A stretch of DNA of 64,000 nt from Cryptomeria japonica (Eukaryota > Streptophyta > Pinopsida > Cupressales > Cupressaceae): the NCBI RefSeq assembly GCF_030272615.1, contig NC_081410.1, positions 223,873,415 through 223,937,414 of the forward strand. The letters run 5' to 3'. Each line of letters begins with the position of its first letter. Within the stretch, counting starts at the first letter, position 1. Made by a program: the position numbers and the translations under genes. A model generated the notes under the pieces. That model saw only the letters and a program-made list of their open reading frames with translations. It had not been told where the DNA came from and ran no database searches. This document shows positions 57,863 to 64,000 of the stretch, in pieces.

Positions 57863-60800
57863 TTATACATACTTGAAGATATCTACAAAAATGGTCTTCA
57901 AAAATCCTAAGTGGGTATCCCATCCAATCTTCAAGTTGTCCAAAACTATGATGAAAGCACTAAAACCATAAGCATATATCTCTACATCTTTCAATTTTGT
58001 CAGAACTAGTTGCACCATTTTCTTCATGCAATCAACTTTGTTGCTCAACATGGTGTCCATCCAGGGAGCAATAAGGTTCTGAAGCTTGCCAACCCACCTC
58101 ATTATTCTGTCCTTTTCTGAATTTAGGCGCAATATTTGATCAATTAGATCCATCACTTGACCTTCTATACTACTAGCAAGAGCTGCATTGGAATCAAATG
58201 ATTGAGATATACCATCAATCTTTCCCTTGCAAACATTGATCTGCTTGTCTATATCTGTTGTGAATTTGGGCAGAATAAGGCATGACTTGTATATCTTTCT
58301 TCCTACACTCAATGCCTCGAATATAGTCTGCAGTCCTTTGTTCAATCATACCCTATGATCTTTAATCATCTTCTGAAATGTCTGCATACACACCTCCTTG
58401 AATCTATCCAATAATTTCTTGGTGGTTGCCTTTTCCAATGACTCAAAAATGATACTGATATTGTTGATTAACTATAGAAATTTACCAGAGAGGTTAGAAT
58501 TTGGATCTAATTGCAGTTCTGATACCACCTTTTGCAAAACACTTATAGACATCTCAATCAAATTTTTGTCCTAAGTCTCTGATTTAACCAAGTCCTGACT
58601 AGCTTGTGCCTGGACCGTTGCAGCAACCATCAGCCTTTCAACTGGAAACATCTATCCAATGTCAAGAGGTCTATCAAAATTAATGGCTATTTGTGGGAAA
58701 ATCCTTTTCCCTTTGTCCTTTGATGTGTCAATTTCCATGATTATCAGGACATCATTAGTTTTTTGCTTTCCCCCTTTGCCCTTATCCTGTAGCTTGTCCT
58801 TATCTAATTCCTCTTTACCTGCATCCTTTTCTAGTTCTCGCTCAGTATGAAATTCTTCTTTGTCATTTTCTTTTTCCTCAACCTATGCACCGGTGTCACC
58901 ACTTGGTGTAGTATCATCTTTTGGTGTCTCCTTGGCCTCTTTAGTTTTTCCTTCCACCATCTCTGGGTTGGCCTTGTCAACCGGAGGATTTTGACTGTCC
59001 TCTACATCAAGGGTTATATTGGCTTGTTCTTCTAGATCAGAAGTGTATTCCTTCTAAGATTCATCATGGTTGATTGGAAACTGATTGTTCTTTAGAAACT
59101 TTTTCTATATTTCTTTAGTTTCTTTTCTAACTTCCTCAACCCTACCAACCATAAGCCTATTTACTTTTTTTTTGCTCTAGAATTCCTTTTTGTTGGATAG
59201 ATCCATGATTCTATCAACTTCTTCTTGAGAAATGCAAGCACTGATATTGATCAATTCACACTCTTTCATTTCCTTATCTAATTGGCTTGCAGTCAACCTT
59301 CCAGCATCAAGAATGCTATATAAATCTTTTGGAATTCTATGTTCTAATTTAATTAAAGATTTGTTGATGTTATTCAAATGCAACACAACATCTTCCTCAA
59401 TTTTCCTCTGATCATTCTCATCAAAATCATCATAGTATACACTAATATTCTTGAGATTGCCATCATTAACTCTTTCATCAATCAATTCTTTTGCAGTCAA
59501 TGGGGGAATGATGGTGTATTTACCTTCCACCTTTCCGAATTCAAGACTTACATCAAGTTTTTTCCTTAGCCTTCTTCCTCTTTTTGGTCTACCGATTAGC
59601 GAAGGTTCTAATTTTGTTTTCTTGCTTTGTTGGGCACCACTAGACTGTGGTTTCCTAATTACTCTAGCAAATTCTTCTTTCTTCTTTACTTTCTCTGCTT
59701 CCTCATCTGACTTTGTCTTAGATGCAATATGAGATACAGTCACATAGGTTCTTTTTGGCTTCTACTTCTGCTTCATTACTCCTTTTCTGAGTGAACTTTG
59801 AGCTATTGATTGAGGAGATGGCTTCACCAGAGTAGGAGAAGACTTAGTCTCCTTTGGATTTTCTTTGGAGGGAACCAGTTTAGTCTTAGGCTTCTTTGAT
59901 TCCATCTATGCTTCCATTTGAACCTTTTTCTTCTTATCTTTCTTGATAGCTTCTCTGGTAAAACCCATCTACTTATCCACTGCCTCTACCATTTTTGTCA
60001 CCTTTCTTTTCCTTTTGGGCTGAGTGAACTTCTTTTGCAGTTCCATATCTTTTTCTTTGAATGTGCCAAATTTTGGTTCTTAAGGGTCAACTAGTTTTCT
60101 CAAAACATGTTGAGCATAGCTTTCAAGAGTTTGAGCATCAACCTCATAACCCATTAGCATTATCCATACTATTCTTGGTTCTACAACCTCCATATGGAAC
60201 TGGTCTTTGTCCACCATGAAACAGATAGTATCTGCATATTTGTCCACCACTTCTTTAGGGATCCTTTCCCTATTCTTCATTTTGCCTTGGAAGGTTTTGA
60301 AGAAACTCCATAGGGTAGTTGTATGTTCTCTTTATTTCCCAATATTTGCTAACCTTGTTTGATCAAGTGGCTACCAGTAAGTCATATGCCCATTGGACCT
60401 TGCCTGTCCCAAGTATTTAATTCATTAAGTACAGTGCTAGGTAGACAATCAATGAACCAAATTTGAAAACATTCTTCTTGTCTATTTTGATTTTATTCAA
60501 ATTTCTCAAGAGCTCTTCAAGAAGAACTATGCACAATTCATACTACATATCCTCTTTCACCATCTGATAGGCTACATATATTGTAGAACCAAAGACCGAA
60601 TTCAAACTGCTAGACTGATAAACTTTGAACCTAATGATAATTGATGCAAATTTAACATCATGATCTAAGATATCATCAATCATCATTGATATGCTATCAA
60701 ATTGAGCATCGATTAGTTTTGTGATGGTTAGGTTTGTTACCTTCCTTAAATTAGGTTTTCCATTGATTTGGTGCAAACATGTGACTACATGAATGGCCTG

Positions 60801-61193
60801 CTTGGTTATCTTGTAGGGTATATCCAACCATATAAATTCATTATGGACATGGCTCAAAATATATCTTACCCATTCATCTTCATTGAATTTCAGAAAATGA
60901 ACAAACTGTGTGAAACCCTTCTTCTATAACTGCACATATTCTGGTTTGGGATTTCCAACTTCATCCATTATGTGCTCAGTATACAATGTCAAGATATCCT
61001 TACTTCTGATTTCCTCAATTGTGTAGTGAATGTATGCCCTAACATCGTCAACATGGAAAACTCTATATAGCATAGATGAAAAAGAACCATTGGGATCATC
61101 CTCAACAAAATTAAACAGATGTCTTTTGAATTGCAGCCTTGCTTGCTCAGAAATTTCTACTACCAAAGGATTATCAATAGAAGAAGATGCCAT
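57863..61193 (-). pseudogene. H ORF2
   Basis: ATG at 61193 (MASSSIDNPLVVEI). N-terminal domain 61193-60543, with YRVFHVDDVRAYIHYTIEEIRS, KQAIHVVTCLHQINGKPNLRKV and IIIRFKVYQSSSLNSVFGSTIYVAYQMVKED, all alignable with D. Then MEVVEPRIVWIMLMGYE (60210), a Lys-rich region (60000-59560), the VVLHLNNINKSL...LDKEMKE helical block (59400-59240), and a C-terminal coiled coil (58345-57863). About 1100 codons with several stops and shifts. It retains all the regions of C ORF2, and the N-terminal domain missing from A'. Confidence 0.82.
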
Positions 61194-61593
61194 TTCAAAA
61201 AATTTAGGGTTCAAAGGATAAACATGCTTCGGTTAATATATTTTTCTTTTGTTGGATGCACAAGAACACCTTGTCTAATAACTGATCACCTTGGAATATG
61301 GTTCACCTTGCTCTGCAGCTTCAACTCTTCGTTCGCAATGTGAGAAATGATTCACATTTTTCCCTTTTTAACTTTGCAAACCCTAACTTTAAGTTGAAAT
61401 AAATACAACTATAAAGTTCAACTAGATTCCCTATTCAACATAATCCATTCTACCAGATTCCAAGATTGACATGATGAATTCCGAATAATCATCTCCAAGC
61501 ATCTGCAATCAACCTTTTTCAATCACAGATCTCTTTAGGGGGTTCTACAAGATTTTGCATGAAGATGCCACCTGCTAAAGCCAAATACCTTAG

Positions 61594-61687
61594 TTATCAG
61601 ATGAAGATCCTACACCAGATTCAAGTGCAAATCCACTATCTTTCTTGGATTTGTCTTTCTTAATACACATCTTCTCATGCTTATTCT
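61594..61687 (-). pseudogene. H gag, extreme C-terminus
   Basis: A minus frame reading KHEKMCIKKDKSKKDSGF then ESGVGSSSDN and TAA at about 61594. It is a Lys-rich/Ser-rich gag tail like those of C and D. The upstream part is separated by I. Confidence 0.5.
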
Positions 61688-62746
61688 TGATCTATTCTAC
61701 CTAGAAGGGGGGTGAATCAACTGTCTAATAAATTCAAACCAAAAACAACTTAACCAAACTTAATGCTTAATACCGGTAAACCAAAGTTAATGTTGGTAGA
61801 CAGTTTATCAGTTAATTGTAGTACCGGTAAAGATTAATGCATGAAACAGAAAGACAATAACATCCACAACACATAACTCCAGTATTTGTACGTGGAAACC
61901 CTGTAAGGGGAAAAACCACAGTAGGAAACCTTACCCACAATCAAATGATAATACTGCAGATAGTATGTGTATACAATAGGAGGTCTGCACATGCAGAAAG
62001 GCCAAGTGCCTAGAGCTCACTACTCAAACACAAATAGGAGTCACACTGACTACAATTGGATGGTTAAATCCAATAATGATGTACTGCTCAAAATAGCATC
62101 TTCATATGCTGGATTCAGTACCGGTTCAATTCTTATATGTCTTCACAAAACCTTTCTTCCACCTTCAAATGATGTATGCATGTATAGATCTGCTTATTCT
62201 CACATATACCTTATTACAATCCTTTTCGCATTCACCTTCACCACTTCCACTTCGATCAAATAAGATCTTACATATATACCGAAGCCTAGGACCAAAATGT
62301 ATAGGTCAGCTTTACAAAAGATATTACAATAAAAATAATTTAATATTAAAACAATAATCGATGCAATATCTGATTCAACATGTTAGCTTAATATATTTAC
62401 AACATTAATAAATTGTCTCCATAGCATGTCGTGCTGATCTAGAATAGATAAGCCTGTCGGTGCTTATCCTAGACCTATTTGTCGGTAACATCAAATATGC
62501 AAACACGAATATACCAATGAACAAATCTTCAACACAAAGTGTCCAAATGATGTCTTTGACATAACCAAGTGTTTTCCATGCCATTCCAAGTGCCGATGAA
62601 CAATATATCCTACCAGTGAACAAGATATCGCTGACTGTGCATAAGTCACTTGCTTGTCGGTGAACATTGCCAATTCTCCAAGTGCCAAAGTTGATAAGTG
62701 TTGACATAAATGATAAAACCATATCAACATATCCAAAATACCAACA
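61688..62746 (-). repeat. 3' LTR of I
   Basis: On the minus strand TGTTGGTATTTTGGATATG at 62746; TATA-like GGTATATATGTAAGATCTT near 62280; U5 block GTGGTTTTTCCCCTTACAGGG near 61900 and GATTCACCCCCC near 61712. About 1.06 kb. Confidence 0.85.
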
Positions 62747-63128
62747 ATCTCCCCCTTTGGCATTGATGGCAACACAAGATGGAAAAACCATCAAAGTGCC
62801 AAAATAGAAATGCCAAAAACCAACAATCTCCCAAAAGAGATCATAACCAGAAATCAAAATTCAGGTACAGAGAGTAATCAATCTCTCCAAAATAACAATC
62901 TCTCCCCAAGGGATAAAGTCTCTCCCCTAGGAATAACGTGTGTTTTTCCATATCAATCTCTCCCCCTTTGACATCAAATGCCAAAGCTATACAAAAACCA
63001 GGTTCAAATACAAAATACCAACTTATTCAATATACCAACTACTCCCCCTGAGAAGTAGCTCTCATCATCAAAGCCAGAGTAAAAGATTTCTCTGTTAGTT
63101 CTATCAGTTGATGACAAACATCAGATGT
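62747..63128 (-). other. I 3' spacer with duplicated polypurine tracts
   Basis: On the minus strand CCAAAGGGGGAGAT (62760-62747) touches the LTR and CAAAGGGGGAG recurs at 62970-62960, with further GGGGAGAG/GGGGAGA runs between. No gene. Confidence 0.8.
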
Positions 63129-64000
63129 CTAAGTCTCTACCGGTGGGGGTATGACCCCAAGCAGATCTCTGAGATATTCAAAAGTCTCCGTAGGCAAAGG
63201 CTTAGTGAAAATATCTGCAATTTGTTCTTTAGTATTCACATAAACCAGTTTGACTTCTTTTGCTTCAACATTCTCTTTTAGAAAATTCAGTTTGATAGAG
63301 ACATGTTTAGTTTTAGAATGTAGTACCAGATTCTTAGATATATCAATTGTTGTTGTATTATCACAATAGATAGTTGTAGGTTCCTTGCATTTCACCTTTA
63401 TGTCCTTCAACATTTGCTTAAGCCATAATACCTATGTACAGTTAGTTGTTGTTGTAACATATTCCGATTCTGTTGTTGATAAAGATGTGCAACTTTGTTT
63501 CTTACTCAGCCAAGAAATTAATCTATTTCCAAGAAAAAATGCTCCGTCGGTGGTTCTTTTTCTATCATCTACATCTCCTGCCCAATTTGCATCTGTGTAT
63601 GCACATAATTCAAAGTTTTCATCTCTAGGATACCATAGGCCAAGATTTGTAGTGCCTTGTAAGTACCAGAAAATCCTTTTTACTGCTGATTCATGATTTT
63701 CTTTAGGATTACTCTGAAATCTTGAAATAATACATACTACATTCATAATATCAGGTCTTGTTTGTGTCAAATACAGTAACCTCCTATCATAGATTTGTAC
63801 CTAGTCGGATTAACAGGTGTAGATTCATCCCTTAGTGATAATTTGTCATTTGTAGTCATAGGTGTGCTTATCGGTTTAGAGTTTTACATCCCAAATTTCA
63901 ATAGTAACTCCTTCAAGTACTTATATTGACTCAAGAATATACCTTTATCAGTCTATGAGATCTGCAATCCTAAAAAGAATTTTATCTCTCCAATCATAGA
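63129..64000 (-). pseudogene. I reverse transcriptase end and RNase H (Ty1/copia)
   Basis: On the minus strand: IGEIKFFLGLQIS then TAG (63955-63953) where the family has Gln, GIFLSQYKYLKELLLKFGM, NSKPISTPMTTNDKL, and TQTRPDIMNVV. RNase H: YTDANWAGDVDDRKRTTDGAFF, ISWLSKKQ..SLSTTESEY, YCDNTTTIDIS, HVSIKLNFLKE and IADIFTKPLPTE. The catalytic acids (D in TDANW, E in ESEY, D in CDN) remain. It ends at a stop at 63129. Two or three stops and one shift in the visible part. Confidence 0.93.

Larger units (their letters stand above)
56732..61687 (-). mobile_element. Element H: non-autonomous copia-like element, 3' part, interrupted by I
   Basis: On the minus strand: end of gag (61687-61594), spacer, ORF2 (61193-57863), polypurine tracts, and 3' LTR (57643-56732). 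It is inserted in F's 3' LTR; the left flank is aaggt. Element I enters its gag at about 61688, so the rest of gag, the primer site and 5' LTR lie right of the window. No pol is seen. Confidence 0.85.
61688..64000 (-). mobile_element. Element I: Ty1/copia retrotransposon, 3' part (continues off edge)
   Basis: On the minus strand: RT end and RNase H (64000-63129), a spacer with two polypurine tracts, and 3' LTR (62746-61688). It is the only copia element in the window with pol. Its LTR family also includes G and solo LTR2. The left LTR border (U5 end) is approximate because the end ...TAGATCA differs from the ...CCTAACA of G. Confidence 0.9.

Noticed and set aside
62405-62857. 150-residue minus-strand frame with Cys/Trp
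   Set aside because: It spans the LTR of I, the polypurine tract and the spacer; no family resemblance, and the G copy of this LTR does not keep the frame open.
1-64000. Host genes, tRNA genes, rRNA or CRISPR arrays
   Set aside because: None found. tRNA-like words are primer-binding sites next to LTRs, and every open frame with a recognisable domain belongs to a retrotransposon.

Overview
This window is plant nuclear DNA and is almost entirely nested LTR retrotransposons. I found no host gene, rRNA, tRNA or CRISPR array. Primer-binding sites match plant initiator-tRNA-Met (TGGTATCAGAGC) or the Tat/Ogre-type site (TTGGCGACT...), and both Ty3/gypsy (Tat-like and chromovirus) and Ty1/copia polyproteins are present. 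The low GC content, frequent in-frame stops and deep nesting suggest a large, old, repeat-rich genome. I lean towards a gymnosperm, with low confidence because that rests on impression and not on a search.

Twelve LTR-derived insertions can be separated using LTR pairs, target-site duplications (TSDs) and interrupted coding frames. The outermost is F (Tat-like gypsy, + strand), visible from its reverse transcriptase at 38732 through integrase into a giant 3' LTR at 50818-56731. D (non-autonomous, - strand, 1-38731 and off the left edge) sits inside F's RT. A (Tat-like gypsy, 196-26035, TSD acttc, with 5.3-kb LTRs) sits inside D. A in turn carries solo LTR1 (6175-8641) with solo LTR2 (7459-8511) inside it, and a non-autonomous element A' (16966-22568) within its 3' LTR. 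E (chromovirus, 28138-36121) also sits inside D. G (40082-49849, copia-family LTR) sits inside F's integrase, C (non-autonomous, 40898-49347, TSD tacta) inside G, and solo LTR S (44877-45693) inside C. H (non-autonomous, - strand, from 56732) sits inside F's 3' LTR, and I (Ty1/copia, - strand, 61688 to the right edge) inside H. Nesting reaches five levels (F>D>A>LTR1>LTR2).

Two features stand out. First, both Tat-like families (A and F) carry a long homologous reading frame entirely inside the LTR, upstream of a TATA box. It therefore lies in U3, and in the genomic RNA it would be the last gene after pol. Second, four non-autonomous elements (A', C, D, H) replace pol with a second long reading frame (ORF2). 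Three of them (A', C, H) show their PPT, and those share 3' signals with the copia element I; PBS sites visible in A', C and D are initiator-Met type. ORF2 and the U3 protein may share one domain. All copies seen are degraded, with many in-frame stops that often look like CAG to TAG changes.
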